A stretch of DNA of 51,185 nucleotides from Elusimicrobia bacterium UBA6262 (GCA_002441095.1 DJVG01000064.1:1-51185); one strand, 5' to 3'; shown: positions 1-8,409, counted from the stretch's first letter. Notes: generated by a model from the sequence alone, not told the origin. Translations and numbers: made by a program.

Positions 1-1168
1 ACATCTGGTTCTGGCCCACCTCCGTGGTGATAATGCCATTTCCCTTAGTGATCTCACTGATCTGCTCAATGACATACTGGGCCCGCAGTTTACCGTCCTT
101 TTTATAGGTCAGCGGAAAATCTTTTTTCCAGATCTCTATCTGCTTATGCCAAGCAGTCATTTTGGTCTTTTTGGCAACTGATTTCACTAATTCTGCAACG
201 ATGACTTTGGCATCTCCCACGATCGGCACATCCACCTTGATGTTCTTGGAAATACTGGTAGGATCAATATCAATATGGATCACTTTGGCCCCGGGAGCGA
301 ATTTATCCAGTCTCCCCGTCACGCGATCGTCAAACCGCGCCCCCACGGCAATGATCAAGTCGGATTTCTGCGTAGCATGATTAGCGCTATAGGTCCCGTG
401 CATTCCCACCATACCTAAAGAAAGGTCGTGAGCGCTCGGGAAAGCGCCAATGCCCATCAAGGTCCAAATAACGGGCAGCTGCGCTTTCTCCGCCAGCGCC
501 ATGATCTCTTTATGCGCGCCGGAAGTAATAACCCCGCCGCCAATATAAAGCACTGGTTTTTGCGCGTGATTGATCATTTCTGCGGCTTTTTTGATCTGGC
601 CAGGATGCCCCTTGTAATTGGGCCGGTAGCTCCTGATATCTGCTTGCGCTGGATAAGAAAACTCACACTCTGCCTTCTGCACATCAACCGGCAAGTCGAT
701 CAACACCGGTCCGGGACGACCGGTTTGGGCGATATAAAAAGCCTCTTTGACGGTACGTGCCAGGTCCCGCACATCTTTCACTAAATAATTATGTTTAGTC
801 ACTGGACGGGTGATCCCGGTAATATCCGCTTCCTGGAACGCGTCATTACCGATCAGGTTAGTAGCCACCTGGGCAGTGATCGCGATCATGGGAATTGAAT
901 CCATATTGGCATTAGCCAATCCTGTCACCAGATTGGTAGCCCCTGGTCCGCTGGTAGCAAAACAAACTCCTATCCCACCCGATGCCCGGGAATAACCTTC
1001 AGCCATATGGGCTGCTCCCTGTTCATGCCTGGTCAGGATAAATCTCAGCGGTGAATCGTATAAGGCATCAAAAGTAGGCAGAAAAACTCCGCCTGGGATA
1101 CCAAACACAACTTCCACTTTTTCCTTTATCAATGATTCAATTAATATTTGTGCACCTGTCTTCTTCAC
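1..1168 (-). CDS. ilvB: Acetolactate synthase large subunit, C-terminus off the window
   Basis: Thiamine-diphosphate enzyme that condenses two pyruvates to acetolactate (valine/leucine) or pyruvate with 2-oxobutyrate (isoleucine). The first 389 residues are present; the usual length is about 560, so the rest lies left of base 1. Visible signatures are an N-terminal FGIPGG block, RHEQGAAHMAEGY with the catalytic Glu near residue 50, TSGPGATNLVTGLANA, and TTEVGQNQM at the window edge. Translation starts at GTG 1168, eight bases after a perfect GGAGG (1177-1181). It follows ilvD in the same direction, separated by a repeat array. A regulatory ilvN, if present, would lie outside the window. Confidence 0.95.
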   Translation of the reverse strand, partial: MKKTGAQILIESLIKEKVEVVFGIPGGVFLPTFDALYDSPLRFILTRHEQGAAHMAEGYSRASGGIGVCFATSGPGATNLVTGLANANMDSIPMIAITAQVATNLIGNDAFQEADITGITRPVTKHNYLVKDVRDLARTVKEAFYIAQTGRPGPVLIDLPVDVQKAECEFSYPAQADIRSYRPNYKGHPGQIKKAAEMINHAQKPVLYIGGGVITSGAHKEIMALAEKAQLPVIWTLMGIGAFPSAHDLSLGMVGMHGTYSANHATQKSDLIIAVGARFDDRVTGRLDKFAPGAKVIHIDIDPTSISKNIKVDVPIVGDAKVIVAELVKSVAKKTKMTAWHKQIEIWKKDFPLTYKKDGKLRAQYVIEQISEITKGNGIITTEVGQNQM

Positions 1169-1187
1169 TAGAAAAACCTCCAGAATT

Positions 1188-1256
1188 GGTTGCGAGTTTC
1201 AGGTTGCGAGTTGCGAGTTCCTTAACTCGTAACCCGTAACTAGTCAACCCGTAACT
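1188..1256. repeat. CAGTT-family inverted repeat array, copy 1
   Basis: Fills most of the ilvD-ilvB gap. The left part repeats GTTGCGAG-type units and the right part repeats the inverted form AACTCGTAAC/AACCCGTAAC, ending in GTAACTG. The two halves can pair as an imperfect multi-unit hairpin. Related copies lie at 10914-10980, 17885-17971, 41538-41620, 48112-48165, 50303-50328 and 51160-51185. Confidence 0.85.
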
Positions 1257-1266
1257 GTATTATGTA

Positions 1267-2931
1267 TTATTTTAAAACTGCTCCTGTACTCGCGCTGGTG
1301 ACCAGTTTCGCGTACCGCCCCAACACTCCCTCACGGGCTTTGGCATTCGGCGCTTTCCACCTGGCCAAGCGGGTTTTAATCTCCATTTCAGTCAGGCGTA
1401 TATCCAGTTTTTTCTTGGGAATATCGATCTGGATCATATCACCGTCTTTGATAATGGCGATCGGGCCGCCTTCAGCCGCTTCCGGGGAAACATGGCCGAT
1501 AGCACAGCCGCGTGTCCCGCCGGAAAACCTGCCATCAGTGATCAAAGCAACATACTTGTCGATTCCTAAACCACATAAAGTGCTGGTCGGGGTCAGCATT
1601 TCCCGCATACCGGGACCGCCTTTGGGGCCTTCGTAGCGAATGACAATAACATCATTTTTCTTGATCTTGTTGCCCATGATAGCTGTCACTGCTTCTTCTT
1701 CGCTTTCAAAAACCCTGGCCGGACCGACATGGGTCAGCATATCCGCGGCTACACCTATCTGTTTTACGATCGCGCCGTTGGGGGCTAGATTCCCCTTCAG
1801 CACGGCGAGTCCTCCTGTTGCATGCCACGGTTTGTTCAAGGGGCGGATCACTTCCTTGTTTTTCACTTCCACCGACTTGATATTATCTTCCACCGTCTTA
1901 CCAGTCACGGTAATAGGCGTAGTTTTAATAAGTTTTTTCTTGCTTAATTCCTTCATAATAGCCATGACGCCGCCGGCATTATCCAGGTCCTGCAGATGGT
2001 ACGGCCCGGCCGGGGCCATATTGCAGATATGCGGTATCCTGGCACTCACTTCATTGATCATATTCAGGTCAAACTCGACTTGCGCTTCTTTGGCAATGGC
2101 CGGCAGATGCAAAGCGGTATTGGACGAACCGCCAAAAGCCATATCCACGGAGAAAGCGTTATAAAAAGCATTTTTGGTCATAATATCACGCGGCCGGATA
2201 TTGCGTTTCACCAGGTCAATGATGCGCATACCGGCATGTTTGGCCAGCCGGTAACGGGCGGCAAACACCGCCGGTATCGTGCCATTACCAGGCAGGGCAA
2301 TACCTAATGCTTCACAAAGACAGTTCATAGAATTAGCAGTGTACATGCCTGAACAGGAACCTGCTCCGGGGCAAGCCACATCTTCCAGGTCTGCTAATTC
2401 TTTTTCAGTCATTTTCTTGGCTGCCACCCGGCCAATTCCTTCAAACATGCTCTGTACCAGGTCACAGGCTTTGCCTTCAGCATCTTTACCAGCCAGCATC
2501 GGGCCGCCGCTGATGACAATACTGGGTATATTAAGCCGTGCCGCGGCCATCACCATTCCAGGTATGACTTTATCACAGTTAGGGATCAGTACCAGGCCGT
2601 CAAACGGCATAGCTTTGCTAGTGATCTCTACTGAGTCAGCAATGACTTCACGGCTGGGCAATGAGTATTTCATACCACCGTGATTCATGGCAATGCCATC
2701 ACAAATACCGATGGTCCTGAATTCCATAGGCGTACCGCCAGCCATCCTGACGCCGGCTTTAACTGCTTCACAGATCTTATCCAGATGAATATGCCCGGGT
2801 ACGATCTCGTTGGCGGAATTAGCTATACCGATGATCGGCAGCGCTAATTCTTCATTAGTATACCCCATGGCTTTAAATAATGACCGGTGTGGCGCCTTCT
2901 CTAATCCTTTTTTCATTGCGTCACTGCGCAT
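1267..2931 (-). CDS. ilvD: Dihydroxy-acid dehydratase
   Basis: Iron-sulfur dehydratase that turns 2,3-dihydroxy-isovalerate or -methylvalerate into the 2-oxo acids leading to valine, leucine and isoleucine. 554 residues, the normal IlvD/Edd length. Cluster cysteines are visible in PNCDKVIPGM (near 119) and GAGSCSGMYTANSM (near 192). The N-terminal block reads NEIVPGHIHL rather than the PCN form with a third cysteine, so this resembles the oxygen-sensitive [4Fe-4S] E. coli type; the cluster type is inferred. The start at 2931 follows AGGAGG closely. It begins 13 bases after cimA ends and is clearly in the same operon. Confidence 0.97.
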   Translation of the reverse strand: MRSDAMKKGLEKAPHRSLFKAMGYTNEELALPIIGIANSANEIVPGHIHLDKICEAVKAGVRMAGGTPMEFRTIGICDGIAMNHGGMKYSLPSREVIADSVEITSKAMPFDGLVLIPNCDKVIPGMVMAAARLNIPSIVISGGPMLAGKDAEGKACDLVQSMFEGIGRVAAKKMTEKELADLEDVACPGAGSCSGMYTANSMNCLCEALGIALPGNGTIPAVFAARYRLAKHAGMRIIDLVKRNIRPRDIMTKNAFYNAFSVDMAFGGSSNTALHLPAIAKEAQVEFDLNMINEVSARIPHICNMAPAGPYHLQDLDNAGGVMAIMKELSKKKLIKTTPITVTGKTVEDNIKSVEVKNKEVIRPLNKPWHATGGLAVLKGNLAPNGAIVKQIGVAADMLTHVGPARVFESEEEAVTAIMGNKIKKNDVIVIRYEGPKGGPGMREMLTPTSTLCGLGIDKYVALITDGRFSGGTRGCAIGHVSPEAAEGGPIAIIKDGDMIQIDIPKKKLDIRLTEMEIKTRLARWKAPNAKAREGVLGRYAKLVTSASTGAVLK

Positions 2932-2944
2932 TGCAAACCTCCTG

Positions 2945-4501
2945 TTACTTCTTAAGTAGCTTATACTCTATTGAATCTACCAGGGCTTTCCAGCTGGCTT
3001 CAATGATATTTTCGCTGACGCCAACAGTCGCCCAGATCTTATCCTGGTCCTGCGATTCGATCAGTACCCGCACTTTGGCAGCGGTAGCAGCGCCTGTGTT
3101 CAAGACCCTGACCTTATAATCCACTAGCCGCATTTCCTTAAGTTGCGGATAAAATTTACCCAGGCCTTTGCGTAAAGCGCCATCCAGGGCATTGACCGGA
3201 CCGTCACCTTCGGCCGCGACATGCACCAGTTCTCCGCCGACAAATAACTTAATGGTCGCTTCGGAAACCAGTTCTTCATTTCTTCTTTCTACGATCACCT
3301 TGAATCCTTTTAATTCAAAGAATTTTTTATGATGGCCGGTCGCCTTCTTGATCAGGATCTCCAGGGAAGCTTCAGCTGCTTCAAACTGGTATCCCTCATG
3401 CTCCAGCTCCTTGACTGTTTGTAATATCTCTTTAGTTTGTGGTTTATCCGGATCCAGTTCCAACCCCAGTTTCTGGGCCAAGAAAAGTATATTGCTTTTA
3501 CCGGACAACTCCGAAACTAATACCCGGCGTTGATTACCTACCACTTCAGGAGCAATGTGTTCATATGTTTCGCTCTTACGCTCAACCGCGCTGACATGGA
3601 TGCCGGCTTTATGGGTAAAAGCACTCAATCCTACATATGGCTGGTGATCATTAGGCGCGATATTAGCCACTTCGCTGATATACCGTGAGATGGCAGTTAA
3701 TTTTGCTAATTGTTTCTGGTTAAGCGCGTCCAGGCCCATTTTGAGATCCAACCCGGGAATGATCGAACAAAGATTACCATTACCGCAGCGCTCGCCCAGG
3801 CCATTGATCGTCCCCTGGACATGTATCGCCCCGGCTTTGACTGCCGACAGTGAATTAGCAACGGCTGTATCAGAATCATTGTGCGCATGAATACCTATTG
3901 GCGCCTTAACTATCCTGGCTACATTGGCCACTATCTCTTCAACTTCAAACGGCAATGACCCGCCATTGGTATCACATAAGACCAGGCAATCTGCGCCAGC
4001 TTCTTCCGCCATTTGCAATGTCCTGATGGCATATTCAGGATTATCCTTGAATCCATTGAAGAAATGTTCGGCATCATAAATAACTTCTTTGCCTTTTTTC
4101 TTTAAATATTTCACCGAGTCATAGATCATGGCCAGGTTTTCTTCCATGGAGACCCGCAGGGCATACTTGACGTGCAAGTCCCAGGATTTGCCGAAAATAG
4201 TCACCACCGGAGTGCCGGCAGCGATCAGGGCTTTCAAATTCGGGTCTTTTTCAGCTTTATTTTTTGCATGCCTGGTACTGCCAAAAGCAGCTACCTGGGC
4301 ATGTTTCAGTTTTAATTTTTTAGCTTTCTGGAAATAGAGTATATCCTTGGGATTGGATCCGGGCCAGCCGCCTTCGACATAATCGATACCCAGGTCATCC
4401 AGCTTCTGGGTGATGGCTAGCTTGTCTTCCAGCGAATAACTGATCCCTTCGGTCTGGGCTCCATCACGTAATGTCGTATCGTATAGATATATCTTTCTCA
4501 T
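2945..4501 (-). CDS. cimA: (R)-citramalate synthase
   Basis: Condenses pyruvate and acetyl-CoA to (R)-citramalate, which is converted to 2-oxobutyrate for isoleucine without threonine deaminase. 518 residues: a DRE-TIM/HMGL-like catalytic domain (about 4-270) and a C-terminal LeuA-type allosteric domain (about 390-518). The start YLYDTTLRDGAQTEGISY and the VEGGWPGSNPKD block are typical of the CimA subfamily rather than 2-isopropylmalate synthase; IHAHNDSDTAVAN and NGLGERCGN carry metal- and substrate-binding residues. ATG 4501 follows AAGGTGA. It lies between lysC and ilvD, as expected for an isoleucine supply enzyme. The C-terminal domain suggests isoleucine feedback. Confidence 0.93.
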   Translation of the reverse strand: MRKIYLYDTTLRDGAQTEGISYSLEDKLAITQKLDDLGIDYVEGGWPGSNPKDILYFQKAKKLKLKHAQVAAFGSTRHAKNKAEKDPNLKALIAAGTPVVTIFGKSWDLHVKYALRVSMEENLAMIYDSVKYLKKKGKEVIYDAEHFFNGFKDNPEYAIRTLQMAEEAGADCLVLCDTNGGSLPFEVEEIVANVARIVKAPIGIHAHNDSDTAVANSLSAVKAGAIHVQGTINGLGERCGNGNLCSIIPGLDLKMGLDALNQKQLAKLTAISRYISEVANIAPNDHQPYVGLSAFTHKAGIHVSAVERKSETYEHIAPEVVGNQRRVLVSELSGKSNILFLAQKLGLELDPDKPQTKEILQTVKELEHEGYQFEAAEASLEILIKKATGHHKKFFELKGFKVIVERRNEELVSEATIKLFVGGELVHVAAEGDGPVNALDGALRKGLGKFYPQLKEMRLVDYKVRVLNTGAATAAKVRVLIESQDQDKIWATVGVSENIIEASWKALVDSIEYKLLKK

Positions 4502-4548
4502 TTTATCACCTTCAATTGTTTTAATCCGCGGAATCCGCTTTCAAAATC

Positions 4549-4568
4549 CCTGCCTGACGGCAGGCAGG
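4549..4568. repeat. Short perfect palindrome in the cimA-lysC gap
   Basis: Arms CCTGCCTG and CAGGCAGG pair perfectly over a 4-base ACGG loop. It lies in the 93-bp gap between lysC and cimA, with no U-tract on the minus strand. It looks like one of several small dispersed palindromes in this genome rather than a terminator. Confidence 0.6.
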
Positions 4569-4594
4569 TGCGTAATCTCAGCGAGCAATGCGAG

Positions 4595-5074
4595 CTATTT
4601 CTTATCCAGGTTGAAAGCTTTATGAATAACTTTTACGGCCTTTTCTACATTAATATTCTTAATCACGCAGGAAATCTTGATCTCACTGGTGGAGATCATT
4701 TCAATATTAATGCCGGCCCGCGCCAGGGCGCTGAACATCTTGCTGGCAATACCGACATGCGAACGCATGCCTACGCCCACGATAGAAATCTTAGCTACAT
4801 TTCGGTCATGGATCACTTCTGTGGCCCCTAATTCCCGTTTTATTTTTTCCATAACTTCCAAGGTCTTGGACAAATCCTTATGGCTAACAGTAAAAGAAAT
4901 ATCATTCCTGCCGTCAGCCGCGCTGGACTGGATGATCATGTCCACATTAATGCCTTTAGCTGCCAATTCGGTAAACATACTGGCGGCTACACCAGGCTTA
5001 TCAGGCAAATCTATGATCGATATCTTGGCTTGATTTTTATCACTGGCTATTCCCCTGACGACTACATCTTCCAT
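4595..5074 (-). CDS. Predicted internal start: aspartokinase beta (regulatory) subunit
   Basis: Within lysC an in-frame ATG at 5074 (Met247) follows a strong Shine-Dalgarno GGGAGG (5083-5088) by eight bases. It would give a 159-residue protein containing only the two ACT domains. Alpha/beta aspartokinases of Bacillus and Corynebacterium use the same arrangement at nearly the same residue. The signal is directly visible; that it is used is inferred. Confidence 0.6.
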   Translation of the reverse strand: MEDVVVRGIASDKNQAKISIIDLPDKPGVAASMFTELAAKGINVDMIIQSSAADGRNDISFTVSHKDLSKTLEVMEKIKRELGATEVIHDRNVAKISIVGVGMRSHVGIASKMFSALARAGINIEMISTSEIKISCVIKNINVEKAVKVIHKAFNLDKK

Positions 5075-5812
5075 TTTACTGACCTCCCTGGTAATGATCG
5101 TTCCTTTTTCGTGTGAAAAAGTGGAACGCACGTGGATATCGATATTAAACTTTTTCGCTACTTCGATCGAGCGGGCTTGCATCACTTGTGCGCCCAGGCC
5201 GGCCATTTCCAGCATCTCATCGTAGGAAATAATATCCAGCTTCCGGGCTTCGCGTACAAGGCGCGGATCAGTGGTGTAAACTCCCAGCACATCAGTGAAA
5301 ATCTCGCAGACGTCTGCTTTTAATACCGAAGCCAGCGCTACCGCGGTCAGGTCTGAACCGCCGCGGCCCAAGGTAGTGATATCTTCATCTTCCGTGATCC
5401 CCTGGAAACCGGCCACTACCACGATATTGCCTTTTCTGAGTTCTTTCCTGATCTTCTTCGTGGGAATATGCACGATCTTGGCCATATTATGGACTTTGTC
5501 GGTTAAGATACCTACTTGGGAGCCAGTCAGGGAAAGCGCTTTATATCCTTTGTCTTTGATCGCCATGGCTAATAAAGCTATGGACATTTGTTCGCCGGTC
5601 GAAAGCAGCATATCCATTTCCCGGTCATCCGGATCTGCAGTGATCTTTTCTGCCCAGGTAATCAGGTCATCGGTAGTATCCCCGGGGGCGGAAACCACAA
5701 CTACCACTTTATTTCCCGCATCCCTGGTCTCCATGACCCGCTGAGCGACATTTTTTATTTTGTCTGCATCTGCTACACTGGACCCGCCAAATTTCATCAC
5801 CACTAAACCCAA
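4595..5812 (-). CDS. lysC: Aspartate kinase with two ACT domains
   Basis: Phosphorylates L-aspartate, the first step to threonine, methionine and lysine. 405 residues: an amino-acid kinase domain (about 1-230, KFGGSSVADADKIKNVA at the start, GRGGSDLTAVALA in the middle) and two C-terminal ACT regulatory domains (about 260-402). The TTG start at 5812 sits about 8 bases after GGGGG and places the KFGGSS motif at residue 7, as in the family. An in-frame ATG at 5074 (Met247) is preceded by GGGAGG, so a separate regulatory beta subunit is probably also made. Two ACT domains imply end-product feedback. It is followed by cimA after a palindrome-containing gap. Confidence 0.96.
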   Translation of the reverse strand: MGLVVMKFGGSSVADADKIKNVAQRVMETRDAGNKVVVVVSAPGDTTDDLITWAEKITADPDDREMDMLLSTGEQMSIALLAMAIKDKGYKALSLTGSQVGILTDKVHNMAKIVHIPTKKIRKELRKGNIVVVAGFQGITEDEDITTLGRGGSDLTAVALASVLKADVCEIFTDVLGVYTTDPRLVREARKLDIISYDEMLEMAGLGAQVMQARSIEVAKKFNIDIHVRSTFSHEKGTIITREVSKMEDVVVRGIASDKNQAKISIIDLPDKPGVAASMFTELAAKGINVDMIIQSSAADGRNDISFTVSHKDLSKTLEVMEKIKRELGATEVIHDRNVAKISIVGVGMRSHVGIASKMFSALARAGINIEMISTSEIKISCVIKNINVEKAVKVIHKAFNLDKK

Positions 5813-5830
5813 TTTAAATACCCCCGTTAA

Positions 5831-5929
5831 AAGCAGCTGTAAAGCTGTATAGCTGTAAAGAATCCTGCCTCTCTACATCTTTATAGCCTGCTGAACTCCT
5901 TGCTGGACATCTACAGCTCTACACCTTTA
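5831..5929. repeat. Inverted repeat array built on AGCTGTAAAG
   Basis: The lysC-apgM gap holds a left half with three AGCTGTA(A/T)A units and a right half with inverted units (CTACATCTTTA, CTACAGCTCTACA). The plan of direct units, a spacer and inverted units matches the CAGTT family although the unit sequence is unrelated. Confidence 0.7.
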
Positions 5930-7129
5930 TTAAATTACAAACTTCTCTTTGCTTAAAAACTTTTCAATAAGTTTAAAGCCCTGGTTATAGATGTTTTTAG
6001 TTTGTTTCACGGTTAGCTCATCAAATTTGCCAACACCACTGGGCTCGATATCAGAGCCTGCTACCACAAAAGGCACTGCTTCCCGGGTATGGGTCCGCAG
6101 GGAAATCGGGGTCGGATGGTCTGGTAATACCAGGATACGGTAATCACCGAATATTTTGATCCCTTCCGCTATCCGGCCAACCACTTCGTAATCAAAATCT
6201 TCTACTGCTTTCTTTTTCATCTCTATATCACCGTTGTGTCCGGCTTCATCCGGCGCTTCCACATGGACAAAGACAAAATCATTTTTCTCCAATGACCGCA
6301 GAGCATATTCTGCTTTGCCCCGGTAATTGGTATCAATATAGCCGGTCGCTCCTGGAACATCGATCACATTCAAGCCGGCATACCGGCCTAAACCCTTGAT
6401 CAGGTTCACGGCTGAGATCACGGACCCGGTCAAATTAAACTTTGACTGGAAAGTTGGCAACTGCGGCCGAAGGCCTTGTCCCCATAACCAGATCATATTG
6501 CCCGGTTTTTTCCCAGCATCAGCCCGGCGCTGGTTGACCAGATGTTTCTCCAGCAATGGGACTGAGCTAAACATCAGCTCCTGTATGAATTCCTGTCCTT
6601 TGCCGGCAGGAAGATGGGCCCCGATCTTTTGGTTAGTGATATCATGCGGCGGCGTTGTTTTCAAACTGTTAAAATCTCCCTTAATAACTGTCAAATGGCG
6701 ATAACTCATGCCCGGGTAAAAACGCACTTTGTCCGTACCTATTTTATCCTGCAGGTACTCGATCAGGACCTTGGCGTCTTCAGTCGTAATGTGGCCGGCG
6801 CTATAATCTGTCATGATGCCATTTTCAATATAAACGAGATTGCAGCGGAACGCATTTTCTTCGCCTTCCAGGAGCACACCCATATTGGCTGCTTCCAGGG
6901 GACCGCGGCCAGTATAAAACTTTTCCGGATCATACCCCATCAGGGATAAAGCCGCGACGTCACTGCCAGCAGGTAAATTATCCGGAATATTATGGGTGAG
7001 CCCTTCCTGCCCCATGGCACTGAGTTTGTCCATATTTTCAGTGTTGGCTGCTTCCAGAATGGACTTAAATCCCAATTCCGGAATAGGATAATCCGCCATG
7101 CCGTCACCGATCAGAATTGCGTACTTCAC
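5930..7129 (-). CDS. ApgM-like phosphomutase family protein, probable homoserine kinase
   Basis: 399 residues of the alkaline-phosphatase-fold, cofactor-independent phosphoglycerate mutase family (archaeal ApgM branch). It starts YAILIGDGMADYPIPELG; GSDVAALSLMGYDP contains the serine that is phosphorylated in the family; HVEAPDEAGHNGD and LPDHPTP carry metal ligands. GTG 7129 follows GGAG. It sits between thrC and lysC, and no ThrB-type (GHMP) homoserine kinase is seen in the operon. A subfamily of ApgM homologues located with threonine genes has been proposed as a replacement homoserine kinase, and this context fits it. Phosphoglycerate mutase activity is the main alternative. Confidence 0.85.
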   Translation of the reverse strand: MKYAILIGDGMADYPIPELGFKSILEAANTENMDKLSAMGQEGLTHNIPDNLPAGSDVAALSLMGYDPEKFYTGRGPLEAANMGVLLEGEENAFRCNLVYIENGIMTDYSAGHITTEDAKVLIEYLQDKIGTDKVRFYPGMSYRHLTVIKGDFNSLKTTPPHDITNQKIGAHLPAGKGQEFIQELMFSSVPLLEKHLVNQRRADAGKKPGNMIWLWGQGLRPQLPTFQSKFNLTGSVISAVNLIKGLGRYAGLNVIDVPGATGYIDTNYRGKAEYALRSLEKNDFVFVHVEAPDEAGHNGDIEMKKKAVEDFDYEVVGRIAEGIKIFGDYRILVLPDHPTPISLRTHTREAVPFVVAGSDIEPSGVGKFDELTVKQTKNIYNQGFKLIEKFLSKEKFVI

Positions 7130-7143
7130 TAAAAAGCTCCTTG

Positions 7144-7199
7144 GATTACACAGATTACGAAAGATCCGCCTGAGGCGGACAGGGATTACACTGATTACA
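7144..7199. repeat. GATTACAC-type repeat array with central palindrome
   Basis: The thrC-apgM gap contains GATTACACAGATTACG on one side and GATTACACTGATTACA on the other. Between them is a perfect palindrome with arms TCCGCC and GGCGGA around TGA (7165-7179). Similar GATTACAC or inverted GTGTAATC units occur at 13950-14012, 19351-19392 and 29456-29537. Confidence 0.75.
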
Positions 7200-8298
7200 A
7201 ACCTATCTCTTTTTTGATGATATCGATATTAGCTGCTACAACTTTGGGTTGGGTAGCGACTTTGATCGCATTGTCTGGATCTTTTAAGCCATGTCCAGTC
7301 AGGATGCAAACTATCTTAACAGTCCGCGGGCTGCCCGCCGATGTTTTAGTGGCGGGTTCGCGGTTCGCGGTCGGCTGAAAATATCCTTTTTCAATATACT
7401 TTTTCAAGCCAGCTACTCCGGCCGCGCTGGCCGGCTCGCAGAATACTCCCTCATGTTTAGCCAGCATCTGATACGCATTGACGATATCATCATCGCTGAC
7501 CATATCGATCACACCGCCAGATTCATCACGGGCATCTTCCGCCTGTTTCCAGGAGGCAGGATTACCTATTTTGATGGCAGTGGCCAAGGTTTTAGGATCC
7601 TTGACTGGATGTCCCAAAACTATCGGGGCTGATCCTGCAGCCTGGAAACCCATCATCTTGGGTGTATTTTTGGACTTGCCTTTTTCTTTATATTCTTTAT
7701 ATCCTTTCCAATAGGCAGTAATGTTGCCGGCATTGCCAACAGGCATGAACTGGTAATCAGGAGCATCGCCTAATACTTCGATAACTTCAAAAGCCCCTGA
7801 TTTCTGGCCCTCAATACGATAGGGATTAAGCGAATTCACCAGGGTGATGGGATATTTTTGGCTGATCTCTTTGACCAGCTCTAACGCTTCGTCAAAATTA
7901 CCTTTGACCTGCAGTACTTGCGCACCATGGATCATAGCTTGGGATAGTTTGCCCAAGGCAATGGCTCCGTTTGGAATAAGGACAATGCATTTTATACCAG
8001 CTCTGGCGGCGTAGGCAGCAGCCGAGGCTGAAGTATTGCCGGTAGAAGCGCAAATAACTGCTTTGCTTCCTTCTTCCACAGCTTTGGAAATTGCCATGGT
8101 CATGCCCCGGTCCTTGAAAGAACCAGTAGGATTCAAACCCTCATATTTCAGGTATATTTCCACTTTGTTTCCCAGGATACGGCTCAGGTTCTGCGCCGGG
8201 ATAAGCGGAGTATTACCTTCCAGCAAAGAGATCACCGGGGTTTTAGCAGATACCGGCAAATACTCCCTATATTTTTCGATTAAACCCTGGTAACTCAT
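7195..8298 (-). CDS. thrC: Threonine synthase
   Basis: PLP enzyme that converts O-phosphohomoserine to threonine. 367 residues from ATG 8298, chosen because GAGGAG lies 3-8 bases upstream; a TTG at 8325 gives a nine-residue extension with no better signal. NPTGSFKDRGM holds the PLP lysine, STGNTSASAAAYAARAG binds the phosphate, and VCILTGHGLKDPD marks the C-terminal region. Just before that motif is an extra low-complexity stretch (about residues 308-326) encoded by repeat DNA (7321-7377), apparently an in-frame insertion in a surface loop. It is in the operon with hom, the apgM-like gene and lysC. Confidence 0.96.
   Translation of the reverse strand: MSYQGLIEKYREYLPVSAKTPVISLLEGNTPLIPAQNLSRILGNKVEIYLKYEGLNPTGSFKDRGMTMAISKAVEEGSKAVICASTGNTSASAAAYAARAGIKCIVLIPNGAIALGKLSQAMIHGAQVLQVKGNFDEALELVKEISQKYPITLVNSLNPYRIEGQKSGAFEVIEVLGDAPDYQFMPVGNAGNITAYWKGYKEYKEKGKSKNTPKMMGFQAAGSAPIVLGHPVKDPKTLATAIKIGNPASWKQAEDARDESGGVIDMVSDDDIVNAYQMLAKHEGVFCEPASAAGVAGLKKYIEKGYFQPTANREPATKTSAGSPRTVKIVCILTGHGLKDPDNAIKVATQPKVVAANIDIIKKEIGL
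7321..7377. repeat. GC-rich repeat inserted in frame in thrC
   Basis: On the coding strand this carries CCGCGAA twice, then arms CCCGCC and GGCGGG. The part CCCGCCACTAA...CGGCGGGC matches the intergenic element at 13974-13997 apart from the loop. It encodes about 19 residues rich in Pro, Ala, Thr and Arg in thrC and keeps the frame open. Confidence 0.7.
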
Positions 8299-8331
8299 CT
8301 TCTCCTCTTTCGCTTTTTCTATCAACTTATC

Positions 8332-8361
8332 TCCGCCAAAGGCGGATCAGCCTCTGGCTGA
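8332..8361. repeat. Two tandem miniature hairpins
   Basis: In the hom-thrC gap two perfect six-base hairpins lie back to back: arms TCCGCC/GGCGGA with loop AAA, then TCAGCC/GGCTGA with loop TCT. There is no U-tract. The first has the same arms as the palindrome at 7165-7179. Such elements may be REP-like or mRNA-processing sites; their function is unknown. Confidence 0.7.
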
Positions 8362-8409
8362 AACTATCAACAATGCCTGCCCGCCAACGTTTGCTGGGAG
8401 AGAACTATT

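Noticed and set aside
1188..1256. Short regular repeats resembling a CRISPR array
   Set aside because: Units are 8-10 bp, degenerate and without unique spacers; the second half is inverted; no cas gene is present.
162..5806. Long open frames on the plus strand opposite ilvB, ilvD, cimA and lysC
   Set aside because: They lie wholly opposite strongly conserved genes, have no ribosome binding sites and no protein-like features.
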